The notes under the pieces: model-generated
Database searches by the model: none
Told to the model about the DNA's origin: nothing
Seen by the model: the letters and a program-made list of their open reading frames with translations, nothing else
Part shown: piece after piece, positions 26,413 through 35,325 of the stretch
Position numbering within the stretch: the first letter of the stretch is position 1
Layout of the letters: each line of letters starts with the position of its first letter
Position numbers and translations under genes: made by a program
Assembly: GCF_000620165.1 (NCBI RefSeq)
Contig: NZ_JHVN01000003.1
Location: forward strand, 177,764 to 241,763
Length of the DNA stretch: 64,000 nucleotides
Origin: Anoxybacillus tepidamans PS2
GTDB taxonomy: Bacteria; Bacillota; Bacilli; Bacillales; Anoxybacillaceae
Direction of reading: 5' to 3'

Positions 26413-26966
26413 TATTTTGAACGCTCGATCTCCGGTATTTGCAATATTTGTCCTTTATGGAGCTGCGATGTTTTCAAATGGTTCCATTTTTTTATAATTT
26501 CCATTCCTTTTTCTGTGTTGTAGTAGTGCATGGCAATGCTGAAAAGCGTTTCGTTCTCTTTGACAACATGAGTCGTTACTTGCGGGGTATTTTCCTTTTT
26601 ATCAGCTTCGTCAGCCGGCGAATCGGCTTGAGGTTCTTCTTTCACATCATGCGGCGCTGTTTTTTTATAGTTTGCTATATCAATCGGCTCATAGCTTCCG
26701 CTTTTTTGTACTGTCACGACTACCGGCTTATCGTTCATGTAATAAATGCTTAAAATAGAAATCGGAAGAAGAATAAAAAATAATGCCAACAATCGAATAA
26801 GCGGATACTTAATCTTCCATTTCGTTTTCTTTTTCGCTTGCTTTTGCTTATGCACTTCGCTGCGCGGTGGAAGCGACAGCGCATCGACGTTGTTCCCCGT
26901 TTCCTTTTGCTTGAAATGCCCCACCTGTTTGCGCAACTCTTCTGCTTGATCACGAACGTCTTTCAA
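26412..26966 (-). CDS. ypbE: LysM-domain membrane protein YpbE
   Basis: A 184-residue protein with a cytoplasmic basic N-terminus (about 1-50), one transmembrane segment (about 52-70), an acidic linker and a C-terminal LysM domain (about 135-180: VKENETLFSIAMHYY...GQILQIPEI). LysM binds peptidoglycan, so the C-terminus should face the cell wall. It lies 11 bases downstream of ypbD and is co-transcribed. Confidence 0.9.
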   Translation of the reverse strand: MKDVRDQAEELRKQVGHFKQKETGNNVDALSLPPRSEVHKQKQAKKKTKWKIKYPLIRLLALFFILLPISILSIYYMNDKPVVVTVQKSGSYEPIDIANYKKTAPHDVKEEPQADSPADEADKKENTPQVTTHVVKENETLFSIAMHYYNTEKGMEIIKKWNHLKTSQLHKGQILQIPEIERSK

Positions 26967-26977
26967 TCTGACTCACC

Positions 26978-27568
26978 TCAATCGTCTTGATGCCTCGTCT
27001 GAAGGTAATCGAGGCGAATGCGGACAGCCAACACAAAGTCGATGAGAAAATGGGCAAAGATAGTCACCCAAAGGCTTCCTGTCCAATCATACAAATAGCC
27101 GAGGAAAAAGCTTAACAGCACTACCGTTGCAAACAATAGCCATTTCGCTAAATAACGAAAGTGCAGCACCGCAAAAATAGCACTGGCAATCCACAGCCCA
27201 AAATGCGTCTGGATCACGCCGCGAAACAACAGCTCTTCACTGAAGGCAATCAAGGCGCACAATAACAATAAATGCGGAATGGAACGTTTTTGGAATATTT
27301 TCTCGTTAATACCGCCGTCATCATACCATTCTTGCGGCACATAGCGCATCAACAAAAAATCAAACACCAGCACGGCGAGCGCTCCGCCGCCTCCATACCG
27401 GATCACCGTCGCTGCATCGAAATGCCAAATCTTTTGAAACGAAAGTTTGTCAAAAAGAAACACCCCGGCGCAGCCAGAAGCGGCTAATAATAAAAATTGC
27501 GTAATATATAGATGAAGCAACACTTCGCGATCATTCATCGCTTGAATTTGCTCAGTCTGCCTTCTCAT
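26978..27568 (-). CDS. ypbD: CPBP-family intramembrane metalloprotease YpbD
   Basis: A 196-residue polytopic protein of the CPBP (CAAX protease / Abi) family. The three family motifs are visible: EELLFRG (EExxxR), FAVLHF, and FAHFLIDF with the second histidine. Six or so hydrophobic segments are present. Start overlaps the recS stop by 17 bases. The substrate is unknown. Confidence 0.9.
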   Translation of the reverse strand: MRRQTEQIQAMNDREVLLHLYITQFLLLAASGCAGVFLFDKLSFQKIWHFDAATVIRYGGGGALAVLVFDFLLMRYVPQEWYDDGGINEKIFQKRSIPHLLLLCALIAFSEELLFRGVIQTHFGLWIASAIFAVLHFRYLAKWLLFATVVLLSFFLGYLYDWTGSLWVTIFAHFLIDFVLAVRIRLDYLQTRHQDD

Positions 27569-29066
27569 CCAACTTCCCCGCTTTAAAAAACATTCTTTTC
27601 AGTTCTTCTCTCCAACTATGAAATGTCCATGCTGCCTCATCATCTGACTGTAGCTGTTTTCTGTAATTTTCGAGCGTCAATCCGCATACATCGCAACAGG
27701 CTACCGGCTTTTCCGAAAGTCGCTGATGAAAATAGGAAACGATTTGTTCACGTCGGCATAATGAACGAAATAACCACGCGCGCATCTCGTTCAGCTTATT
27801 TCGCTTCCACTCTCTTCTTTCTTCAATCATTTGGAGCATATTCGCCTGCATATGTTCAAGCCCACGCAAACTAGAACGTTCTTTTTCAAATATATATGAG
27901 AGCATGCGCCATTGCGTCTCACTTAATCCTAACATTGAAGGAAGCAGCTGCGCGGCCGATGATTCAGCGGTATGCGAAAACGCCATATGCTCGATAAACA
28001 GCTGAATTTGCTCTTTTGTCGGCAACTCCGTCTCTATTAGAGATTGTACCATGTCCTCATCGCCGTGGGTATATAATAAAATGGCAATACTGTTTTTCCC
28101 ATCGCGTCCAGCTCGTCCAATCTCTTGCACATACGCCTCCATTTGTCCCGGCATATGAAAATGAATGACATAGCGAATGTTTCCTTTATTAACTCCCATG
28201 CCAAAAGCATTCGTGCAGCAAACGAGCTGAAGCTGATCACGCAAAAACTGCTGCTGGACGAGCATGCGCTGTTCTGCATCCATTCCGCCATGATAATACG
28301 CTGTTTTATCGATTCCCTCCGCCTGCAGTTTGCGAGCGAGCACTTCCGCCCATTGTCGGCTTGATACGTAAATAACCCCGGGACCTTGCAGTGTTTTAAC
28401 GTAATGGATGAGCCGCTCTATTTTTTCCTCCACTGACATTACACATTCAACTTTAATGGCGATGTTGGGCCGGTCAACAGGATAAATATGGCGGCGCACG
28501 TTCGTAAGCCCAAGCGTTGCAACAATGTCATCAATTACTTCAGGTGGCGCCGTAGCCGTCAAAGCCAAGCAAGGAGGGGTTCCAAGCTTCTTGCGAATAT
28601 CGCCAAGCTTTAAAAAGTCCGGGCGAAAATCATGTCCCCATTGGGAAATACAGTGCGCTTCATCAACAACAAACAAAGAAACGCCCGCTTTCTTGAGCGC
28701 GGCAAACCATTTTGGCGATTGCAATATTTCCGGAGACGCATAAATAAAACGAAACCGCCGCAAATCCGCAAGCGCCGCCTGTCTAACGTCGTTTGCCAAA
28801 AAGCTATTGAGCGCGATCACCCTTTTTTCTCCACGCGTTCTCAACTGCTGCACTTGATCTTCCATGAGCGACACAAGCGGCGAAACGATAAGAACGCTGC
28901 CGCGAAGCACGTAACCGGGCAGTTGGTAACAAAGCGATTTTCCTCCCCCCGTCGGCAGCATCGCCAATACGTCGCGCCCTTTTATTACATCTTCGACAAT
29001 TTCTTTCTGGCCAAGCCGAAATGAACGATAACCAAACGTCTTCTCTAGAAGCTGTTCAAGATGCAC
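27552..29066 (-). CDS. recS: RecQ-family ATP-dependent DNA helicase RecS
   Basis: A 504-residue short RecQ helicase (B. subtilis RecS/YpbC type), without the long HRDC tail of RecQ. It shows Walker A PTGGGKS (38-44), DEAHCISQWGHDFRPD, the SAT-like LTATAPP, and motif VI QEIGRAGRDG. A partial zinc-binding segment with CDVC is near the C-terminus. The GTG at 29066 follows AGGGGAG and overlaps the ypbB end by 11 bases. Probably acts in replication-fork repair with SSB. Confidence 0.93.
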   Translation of the reverse strand: MHLEQLLEKTFGYRSFRLGQKEIVEDVIKGRDVLAMLPTGGGKSLCYQLPGYVLRGSVLIVSPLVSLMEDQVQQLRTRGEKRVIALNSFLANDVRQAALADLRRFRFIYASPEILQSPKWFAALKKAGVSLFVVDEAHCISQWGHDFRPDFLKLGDIRKKLGTPPCLALTATAPPEVIDDIVATLGLTNVRRHIYPVDRPNIAIKVECVMSVEEKIERLIHYVKTLQGPGVIYVSSRQWAEVLARKLQAEGIDKTAYYHGGMDAEQRMLVQQQFLRDQLQLVCCTNAFGMGVNKGNIRYVIHFHMPGQMEAYVQEIGRAGRDGKNSIAILLYTHGDEDMVQSLIETELPTKEQIQLFIEHMAFSHTAESSAAQLLPSMLGLSETQWRMLSYIFEKERSSLRGLEHMQANMLQMIEERREWKRNKLNEMRAWLFRSLCRREQIVSYFHQRLSEKPVACCDVCGLTLENYRKQLQSDDEAAWTFHSWREELKRMFFKAGKLDEKAD

Positions 29067-30117
29067 TGTTCTCCCCTTCCTTTGCCAAAACGAGGCGAAT
29101 TTCAAAATAACTGACGTGTTCGCCGACCGCCTCGCGAATTTTTTTTAACTGCTTCGTGCCAAGCCTCTTTGTTGCGGCAACTACCTTTTCTATCGTCTCC
29201 GCATCGATCAATGGTTCAATCGAAAATTCAGGAACGTTCGCCGCAATTTCAACAACATGGTCTTCGATCGTGCTCCGTTTTAACCCGCGAATGCGCGCAA
29301 CCTCTTCGATCGTTTTTCCTTTGCGCAGCCATTCATACGTTTTATGCGCCGACTTCGTTAATGATAGAGGGGAAACAAGATCTTTGACCAATTCATGCAA
29401 AATGGGAAACGATGTCGCCTCGCGTTCTGCACGCTCCATAATGTAATGCAACGCATCGTGAAACATGAATTGAACGTAAAGAGGATCGGTTTGAAAAAAC
29501 ACGGCCAGTTGCTCGTTCGTCCAGCCGATCCGTTCAAAACTCGTCAGACGCAACGTCACAATCGTTGCCTTCTCCTCAGAAAGCGAAGAACAAAGGGCAT
29601 AAAGCTCTTCGTAAAGGGCCTTTGCTAGTTCTGCGATCGGCCGCTTTTGCGAAAGCAAATACCGCTTCACCCATATAAAAGTCGCCTCATGCCGATGAAT
29701 CGGCTCAAACGAGCGCTGGTGAACCAAGTTAGAAATCGTCTGCACCACTAAAGATAGCCGATACCAAAACAACGTCTCGGTCGAATGATATAAAAAGCCG
29801 TTCATATGCTGCAAAAAATGCGCGGACGGAAGCTGTTGCTCTAGCTCCCTTCTTCCTGCATCCGTTAATATGTACGACCGCTCTCCATGAGGCGCAATCC
29901 ATCGCTGCTTTAAAAGCTCACGAGCGGCCTGCTCAATTTCATACATCGATACGTCTTTGCATATACCAAATACACGCTCAAGCCGAAACCATTTGCTATC
30001 TTGCAGCGTCTGCGCCGACTTTTTCCCCGAGAGCAGATGGAAAACGGCCGACAATGAACGTTCGCCATTAAATCGTTGCAAGCAAAATAAAAGAAGAAAA
30101 TGCAATACATTGTTCAC
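29056..30117 (-). CDS. ypbB: Helix-turn-helix protein YpbB, partner of RecS
   Basis: A 353-residue protein of the YpbB family. The N-terminal part resembles a winged-helix region. Residues about 255-300 hold the helicase-associated HTH (TYEWLRKGKTIEEVARIRGL..STIEDH). The GTG at 30117 has GAGGCG 6 bases upstream; an ATG 18 bases earlier does not have a site. It is directly upstream of recS, and the two are found together in Bacillaceae, which suggests joint action on DNA. Confidence 0.88.
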   Translation of the reverse strand: MNNVLHFLLLFCLQRFNGERSLSAVFHLLSGKKSAQTLQDSKWFRLERVFGICKDVSMYEIEQAARELLKQRWIAPHGERSYILTDAGRRELEQQLPSAHFLQHMNGFLYHSTETLFWYRLSLVVQTISNLVHQRSFEPIHRHEATFIWVKRYLLSQKRPIAELAKALYEELYALCSSLSEEKATIVTLRLTSFERIGWTNEQLAVFFQTDPLYVQFMFHDALHYIMERAEREATSFPILHELVKDLVSPLSLTKSAHKTYEWLRKGKTIEEVARIRGLKRSTIEDHVVEIAANVPEFSIEPLIDAETIEKVVAATKRLGTKQLKKIREAVGEHVSYFEIRLVLAKEGENSAS

Positions 30118-30203
30118 ATTGATCGCCTCTTGCATACATATACAATGATTTTACCAAAATTTTAGCCCTGTTTGAACGCGTATATCGCCATGCCTTGTTG
30201 TGA

Positions 30204-30581
<378 letters not shown>

Positions 30582-30619
30582 AAAATCCCCCTCTTGTTTC
30601 GGCAAGGGGGATTTTTTAT
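30582..30619 (+). terminator. Terminator of fer
   Basis: A stem AAAATCCCCCTCTT / CAAGGGGGATTTT is followed by TTATT, immediately after the stop codon. Confidence 0.92.
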
Positions 30620-30654
30620 TTCACTTATTTGCCACCATCAATACATCTCATCGT

Positions 30655-31077
30655 TCACTTGTAACTTTTATAGGCGCTCCCGCTCTGAAGCTGTCGTTTC
30701 GTTTCTGCGTCAATAACAGCATACTTCCAATATTCTTCATTTTTTGTTTGAACAAAAGAAGCAAAAAAATATACTTGCCGTTTGGGATGAACAAAAGGAG
30801 AAAGCTTCTGTTTTGATTGGCCGAAATATCTTCCTGTTTTCTTTTCAAAAACCATAAGAGCATCAGGTACTTTTTTGTAAGAGATTTTTTGTCGAACACT
30901 GTAAGTAGCATCCGCAAATTCTTTATACTCGCCGTTTTTCAATTGTTGATAAAACTCGTCGGCACTCATAAACGACCGCTCTTGATTAGCCGCATATTCA
31001 AACTGTTGCGCCGCTGCTGGAATAGCGAAAATGGCCAATAGGCAGAACGAAATGACTAAAGTAATGAGCCTCTTCAT
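30655..31077 (-). CDS. Unrecognised secreted protein
   Basis: A 140-residue exported protein with a signal peptide (MKRLITLVISFCLLAIFAI, cleaved near AAA-QQ) and a basic mature domain of about 115 residues without cysteines. The ATG at 31077 follows GGGAGG by 8 bases; a GTG nine bases upstream overlaps that site. It has no recognised domain. It stands alone between fer and ppa, where B. subtilis has other genes. Confidence 0.72.
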   Translation of the reverse strand: MKRLITLVISFCLLAIFAIPAAAQQFEYAANQERSFMSADEFYQQLKNGEYKEFADATYSVRQKISYKKVPDALMVFEKKTGRYFGQSKQKLSPFVHPKRQVYFFASFVQTKNEEYWKYAVIDAETKRQLQSGSAYKSYK

Positions 31078-31223
31078 CGTATTCACCTCCCATTTTTCAG
31101 TATGTTTTCACGCTCCTAAATAACCATTCGTGGTATTTTTTATATATTGCTTTTGAAGATCACAAGGGAAAATTGGTTTTTACACCTCTGCAACAAAATC
31201 TCGAACAATCAATGCTTACACTG

Positions 31224-31253
31224 TTGCTACATTTTGCTGCTCTGTTTTATAAT
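31224..31253 (+). promoter_or_regulatory. Probable SigA promoter of ppa
   Basis: TTGCTA at 31224-31229 and TATAAT at 31248-31253 are separated by 18 bases, 35 bases before the start codon. Confidence 0.68.
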
Positions 31254-31287
31254 TAAGGCGCATACATAGAAGAAGGAGGAAATGATT

Positions 31288-31791
31288 GTGGCTTTTGAAA
31301 ACAAAGTAGTAGAAGCGTTTATCGAAATTCCGACAGGCAGCCAAAACAAATACGAGTTTGATAAAGAGCGCGGCATCTTTAAGCTCGATCGCGTTTTGTT
31401 CTCGCCAATGTTTTATCCAGCAGAGTACGGCTATTTAGAAAATACGCTTGCTCTTGATGGCGACCCGCTTGACATTTTAGTCATCACAACGAATCCGACA
31501 TTCCCTGGCTGCGTGATCGACACTCGCGTCATCGGCTATCTCAACATGGTTGACAGCGGCGAAGAAGATGCAAAATTGATCGGCGTTCCTGTTGAAGACC
31601 CTCGCTTCGACGAAGTGCGCAGCATCGAAGACCTTCCGCAGCATAAATTAAAAGAAATCGCTCACTTCTTCGAGCGCTACAAAGATTTGCAAGGAAAACG
31701 CACCGAAATCGGCACATGGGAAGGTCCGGAAGCGGCTGCGAAACTCATCGACGAGTGCATCGCTCGTTACAACGAAACAAAAAACAAATAA
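31288..31791 (+). CDS. ppa: Inorganic pyrophosphatase (family I)
   Basis: A 167-residue soluble family I pyrophosphatase that hydrolyses pyrophosphate and drives biosynthesis. Active-site residues are seen in YEFDK, YPAEYGYL, the DGDPLDILV metal site and EDAKLIGVPVEDPR. The GTG at 31288 has AAGGAGG 8 bases upstream; an ATG six bases earlier is too close. B. subtilis mainly relies on a family II enzyme, so the family I gene points to the Geobacillus-like thermophiles. Confidence 0.95.
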   Translation: MAFENKVVEAFIEIPTGSQNKYEFDKERGIFKLDRVLFSPMFYPAEYGYLENTLALDGDPLDILVITTNPTFPGCVIDTRVIGYLNMVDSGEEDAKLIGVPVEDPRFDEVRSIEDLPQHKLKEIAHFFERYKDLQGKRTEIGTWEGPEAAAKLIDECIARYNETKNK

Positions 31792-31795
31792 GTCT

Positions 31796-31832
31796 AAAAA
31801 ACCAAGCGACGTTCGTTCGCTTGGTTTTCTTT
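31796..31832 (+). terminator. Terminator of ppa
   Basis: A perfect 10-bp stem AACCAAGCGA / TCGCTTGGTT is followed by TTCTTTTT. Confidence 0.9.
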
Positions 31833-31895
31833 TTAGGCAAATTCCGAACGTTTTATATAAAAACGCTTACATTTGTATGACTTCTTCCAATTGCA

Positions 31896-31924
31896 TTGAC
31901 AGACTACCACTCCTGTGATAAATT
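31896..31924 (+). promoter_or_regulatory. Probable SigA promoter of serA
   Basis: TTGACA at 31896-31901 and TAAATT at 31919-31924 are separated by 17 bases. The leader is only about 37 bases, so no riboswitch or T-box fits in it. Confidence 0.68.
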
Positions 31925-31967
31925 ATCAGAAATTTAAAATTGTTGTTCCAGAAAGGAGTGCACCACC

Positions 31968-33542
31968 TTGTTCCGCATTTTAGTGTCTGATTCTATTAGC
32001 GAGGAAGGATTAGCCCCTCTCCGAAAATCCGAACATATTGAAATTGTGCAAAAAAAGGTTGATGAAGTAGAAGACCGCCTGCATGAGTTCGATGCGTTGC
32101 TCGTGCGCAGCGCTACGAAAGTCACGGAAGAGCTGTTTGCCAAAATGCCGAACTTAAAAATTGTCGGCCGCGCAGGCGTCGGCGTCGACAACATCGATGT
32201 CGATGCGGCAACACGACACGGTGTCGTCGTCATTAACGCGCCAAACGGCAATACGATTTCCACTGCTGAGCATACGTTCGCGATGATGGCCGCGCTCGTC
32301 CGCCATATTCCGCAAGCGCACGTGTCTGTCAAATCGCGCGAATGGAACCGCTCCGCTTTCGTCGGCGCCGAGTTATATGGCAAACATTTAGGAATTATCG
32401 GCTTTGGCCGCATCGGCTCGGAAGTGGCGAAACGGGCGCGCGCGTTCGGCATGAAAGTGCATGTGTACGACCCGTTCTTAACAAAAGAACGCGCAGAAAA
32501 ACTCGGCGTTTCGATTTGTACCCTCGATGAAGTGCTCGCTCTTTCTGACATCATTACGGTACATACGCCGCTTACTAAGGAAACAAAAGGTCTACTTGGC
32601 GAGAAAAATCTTGCGAAAACGAAAAAAGGGGTGTACCTCCTTAACTGCGCCCGCGGGGGCATTATTGACGAGCAGGCGCTCATAACATTTTTAGAAAATG
32701 GCCATGTCGCCGGCGTCGCTCTTGACGTATTCGAACAGGAACCACCGGGCGATCACCCGCTTCTTGCCTTTGACAACGTCATTGTCACACCGCATCTTGG
32801 AGCATCCACCATCGAAGCCCAGCTTAACGTCGCTACACAAGTCGCAGAAGAAGTGCTGCAATTTTTAGAAGGAAAACCTGTCACATCCTCGATTAACTTG
32901 CCAACGTTGTCTAAAGATTTGTACGAAAAAATTCAATCATTCTACAATCTTGCGAAAAAGATGGGCGCCGTCGCCTCTCAATATATGAATATACCGGTAC
33001 AAGAGGTCGCAGTAACATATGCGGGCACCGTCGCCGATTTAGAAACAACGTACATTACAAGAAGCTTGCTCGCGGGCTTTCTGAAACCGCGCGTCGCTTC
33101 CACCGTCAACGAGGTCAACGCCGCCATGGTGGCGAAAGAACGCGGCATTACGTTCGGGGAAAAATTTTCGGGCGAGACGCACGGCTATGCGAACTGCATT
33201 TCTTTGACGGTTTACGGCGAAAACAAAACGTTCACCATTAAAGGGACGCACATTCCGAACTACGGAGACCGCATCGTCCACTTTGACGGCTTCTCCATCG
33301 ATTTTGCTCCGGAGGGACATCTCCTTTATATTCAACATCAAGACAAACCGGGCATGATCGGCAAAGTCGGAAACGTGCTAGGAAGCCATCACGTCAACAT
33401 CGCGACGATGCAAGTCGGACGCCAACAGGCAGGCGGAAAAGCAATTATGATGCTTTCGCTCGACAAGCCGCTCGACGATGAGTTGCTAGAAACGCTCGTT
33501 GGCATTGAAGACATCGAAATTGCTAAAAAAATTGAAGTATAG
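31968..33542 (+). CDS. serA: D-3-phosphoglycerate dehydrogenase
   Basis: A 524-residue enzyme that oxidises 3-phosphoglycerate in the first step of serine synthesis. It has a catalytic/NAD-binding core (about 1-310; GFGRIGSEVA nucleotide motif, NCARGGIIDE, TPHLGAST), a regulatory ASB domain (about 315-440) and a C-terminal ACT domain (about 450-524) for serine feedback. The start is TTG, with AAAGGAG 9 bases upstream. It is monocistronic. Confidence 0.96.
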   Translation: MFRILVSDSISEEGLAPLRKSEHIEIVQKKVDEVEDRLHEFDALLVRSATKVTEELFAKMPNLKIVGRAGVGVDNIDVDAATRHGVVVINAPNGNTISTAEHTFAMMAALVRHIPQAHVSVKSREWNRSAFVGAELYGKHLGIIGFGRIGSEVAKRARAFGMKVHVYDPFLTKERAEKLGVSICTLDEVLALSDIITVHTPLTKETKGLLGEKNLAKTKKGVYLLNCARGGIIDEQALITFLENGHVAGVALDVFEQEPPGDHPLLAFDNVIVTPHLGASTIEAQLNVATQVAEEVLQFLEGKPVTSSINLPTLSKDLYEKIQSFYNLAKKMGAVASQYMNIPVQEVAVTYAGTVADLETTYITRSLLAGFLKPRVASTVNEVNAAMVAKERGITFGEKFSGETHGYANCISLTVYGENKTFTIKGTHIPNYGDRIVHFDGFSIDFAPEGHLLYIQHQDKPGMIGKVGNVLGSHHVNIATMQVGRQQAGGKAIMMLSLDKPLDDELLETLVGIEDIEIAKKIEV

Positions 33543-33553
33543 CAGAATAATAG

Positions 33554-33588
33554 AAAAGGAGAACGGTGAGTCCCGTTCTCCTTCTTCA
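33554..33588. terminator. Convergent terminator of serA and the DUF4440 gene
   Basis: A perfect 11-bp stem AAGGAGAACGG / CCGTTCTCCTT around a 5-base loop. T-runs are modest on both sides. Confidence 0.75.
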
Positions 33589-33948
33589 CTCTTGACTCGT
33601 TATCGTTCCTTGGTGAAAAAATAGTTGCCATCTTCCGTCGACTCGCTTCCAAATCGAACTGCGCAACGTGCGCTGTCCCCTTGTTTCATCGTGGATGCGA
33701 TATGTCGCCAACGCCACTCCATCTGCTAAAGGGTGTATCGCAAAATCGGAAATCGTCATGTGCCGTACCGAAAGCCCGCCGCCCTCGACACAATCTTGTT
33801 TGTACCATACGTTCCCGGAGCTGCCGAATTCAAAAAAATCGTCGGCCAACAGCGCATCTAGCTCCCTCGGCGATGTGCGGACATCCGGCTCTAATAGCCG
33901 CCGCTCCAGTTCGTATAAATGTTGCTTTAACCCCTCCTTATTCTCCAT
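33586..33948 (-). CDS. NTF2-like protein (DUF4440)
   Basis: A 120-residue protein of the NTF2/SnoaL-like fold (DUF4440): an N-terminal helix pair (LYELERRLL, LDALLADDFFEFGSSG) then beta strands ending WQLFFHQGT. Such proteins include enzymes and binding domains; no function can be given. The ATG at 33948 has AAGGGGGA upstream. It stands alone. Confidence 0.8.
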   Translation of the reverse strand: MENKEGLKQHLYELERRLLEPDVRTSPRELDALLADDFFEFGSSGNVWYKQDCVEGGGLSVRHMTISDFAIHPLADGVALATYRIHDETRGQRTLRSSIWKRVDGRWQLFFHQGTITSQE

Positions 33949-34037
33949 GCTGCTTTCCCCCTTTTCAATTTTCACTGCGATTCTTTCTGTAAGCTGCACA
34001 CCCGTTTTCTTTCAGAAAAAAACCAGAGCCGCTATAA

Positions 34038-34069
34038 CAAAAAGGGCGAAACCATCGCTGATTTCGCCC
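34038..34069 (-). terminator. Terminator of the PHP phosphatase gene
   Basis: On the minus strand an 8-bp stem GGGCGAAA / TTTCGCCC is followed by TTTTTGTT, about 85 bases past the stop. Confidence 0.78.
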
Positions 34070-34154
34070 CGCAAAACGGACCGCTCCCCTTCTTTCTCAC
34101 CCTTAGGCAAACGCATTTTAAAAGATTTCTAGACACTATGAAACTCTAAATTTT

Positions 34155-34967
34155 TTACCTTAACGTTACCGCCTTTCGTTCACCTTTATTGAACGTCATA
34201 AGCTCCGTATACCCTACTTCTTTGGCAAGCGCAATCGCCTTATCGTAGTCAGCTCCGACATGCTCCGGCACATGGGCGTCCGATGAGAGCACAATCGGAA
34301 TGCCTTTGTCGTAGCACATTTGCAGCAGCCGCTTGTCGGGATACAGCTCTCCTACCGGCTTCCGTAACCCTGCGGTGCTGATTTCGACGCACGTTTTTGA
34401 ATTGGCGAGAGCGGTTGTCGCCCGGTCATATTGCTCAAGTAAAAACTCTTCATCTTCTGGAACGTATTTAAAAATTTTGACCAAATCTAGATGGCCGATA
34501 ATATCGAATAAATTCGATTCAGCCAATGTTACAACCTGGTCAAAATACTTGCGATATGTATCATATAAATCGCGACGTTCCCACTCTTTTCGATATTCCG
34601 CTAAATCGATGCCAAAATCATCGACCCAATGAATCGAACCGATGACGTAGTCAAAATCATAAGCATGAATAAACGCTGCCATTTCCGCATGCTTTCCTGG
34701 TGTGTAATCCATTTCGATCGACATTTTGACATCAATTCCCGCATCCCACGCTTCATGAAACAGGCGGACATAATCGGCCATATCATAATATCTCCGCTCT
34801 TCGACCCACGGATTAGAAAGAATGTCTTTCGTTTGGTAGAAATGGTACGCATGTTCCGAAATGCCAAAGTGCTGAATCCCTTTCCGCGCTGCTTCATCGG
34901 TAAATTGCTTCAAATAGTCAAGCGTCAATGTTCCCCTTTCCAAATGGTTGTGATAATCCGTTAGCAT
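34155..34967 (-). CDS. PHP-domain phosphatase, histidinol-phosphatase (HisJ) family
   Basis: A 270-residue PHP-fold metallophosphatase of the HisJ/HisK family. The N-terminal DYHNHLERG and the later GISEHAYHF, SIEMDY, GSIHWVD, HLDLVKIF and SSDAHVPEH motifs supply the metal ligands and look complete. Members hydrolyse L-histidinol phosphate, but no his genes are nearby, so another phosphate ester is possible. AGGGGG precedes the ATG. It stands alone. Confidence 0.85.
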   Translation of the reverse strand: MLTDYHNHLERGTLTLDYLKQFTDEAARKGIQHFGISEHAYHFYQTKDILSNPWVEERRYYDMADYVRLFHEAWDAGIDVKMSIEMDYTPGKHAEMAAFIHAYDFDYVIGSIHWVDDFGIDLAEYRKEWERRDLYDTYRKYFDQVVTLAESNLFDIIGHLDLVKIFKYVPEDEEFLLEQYDRATTALANSKTCVEISTAGLRKPVGELYPDKRLLQMCYDKGIPIVLSSDAHVPEHVGADYDKAIALAKEVGYTELMTFNKGERKAVTLR

Positions 34968-35049
34968 CTGAAACGCCCCCTACCATGTTTTCCTCATTAT
35001 ATCCGATGCAAAAGCAGGAGGACAATCATTTTCTTGAATTTTCAAAATG

Positions 35050-35136
35050 CTAGTTAGATAGCCCGATTAAAAACAACAGGCGAATGCACACAACCATCCC
35101 CGCCACCGCAAGAAGCCGCTTCATCACATCTTCCAT
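35050..35136 (-). CDS. Possible 28-residue hydrophobic peptide
   Basis: A short frame starts MEDVMKRLLAVAGMVVCIRL and ends LIGLSN, with a strong GAGGGAGG site about 10 bases before the ATG. It would form one short membrane helix after a charged start. It lies alone upstream of the PHP phosphatase gene and could be a small membrane protein or a leader peptide. Evidence is only the ribosome site and the pattern. Confidence 0.45.
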   Translation of the reverse strand: MEDVMKRLLAVAGMVVCIRLLFLIGLSN

Positions 35137-35235
35137 GATTTCGTTCCTCCCTCTCGTGATATCGACCATATATGTATTATGTAAAAAAGGGAACAATTAG
35201 AACGGTGTTTGATTCATTTTTACAAAATTGTAATA

Positions 35236-35317
35236 AAGCCGTCATCTATGAACCTTCCCCACCTACACTTCCCTTAGAGGTGGGAGACTTCTCGGTAAAT
35301 GTGTTAAATGACGGCTT
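35236..35317 (-). terminator. Probable rsiX terminator, split by element B
   Basis: The arms AAGCCGTCAT and ATGACGGCTT are perfect complements, and on the minus strand the second arm is followed by TATTACAATTTT. They flank the 56-nt element at 35248-35303. Without the insert the minus-strand loop would be TTAAAG, giving an ordinary terminator 9 bases after the rsiX stop. Confidence 0.72.
35248..35303 (-). repeat. 56-nt palindromic element B (IS200/IS605 right-end-like)
   Basis: On the minus strand it starts with C after TTTAA (35304-35308), has ACCGAGAAGT, a TCCCACCT / AGGTGGGG hairpin and ends AAGGTTCAT. It is the same length as copies A and D. It lies inside the loop of a perfect 10-bp hairpin. 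Confidence 0.82.
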
Positions 35318-35325
35318 CGATTAGG

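Noticed and set aside
31833..31967. Possible T-box or serine-responsive leader before serA
   Set aside because: The promoter at 31896-31924 leaves only about 37 bases of leader, and there is no T-box core sequence or terminator.
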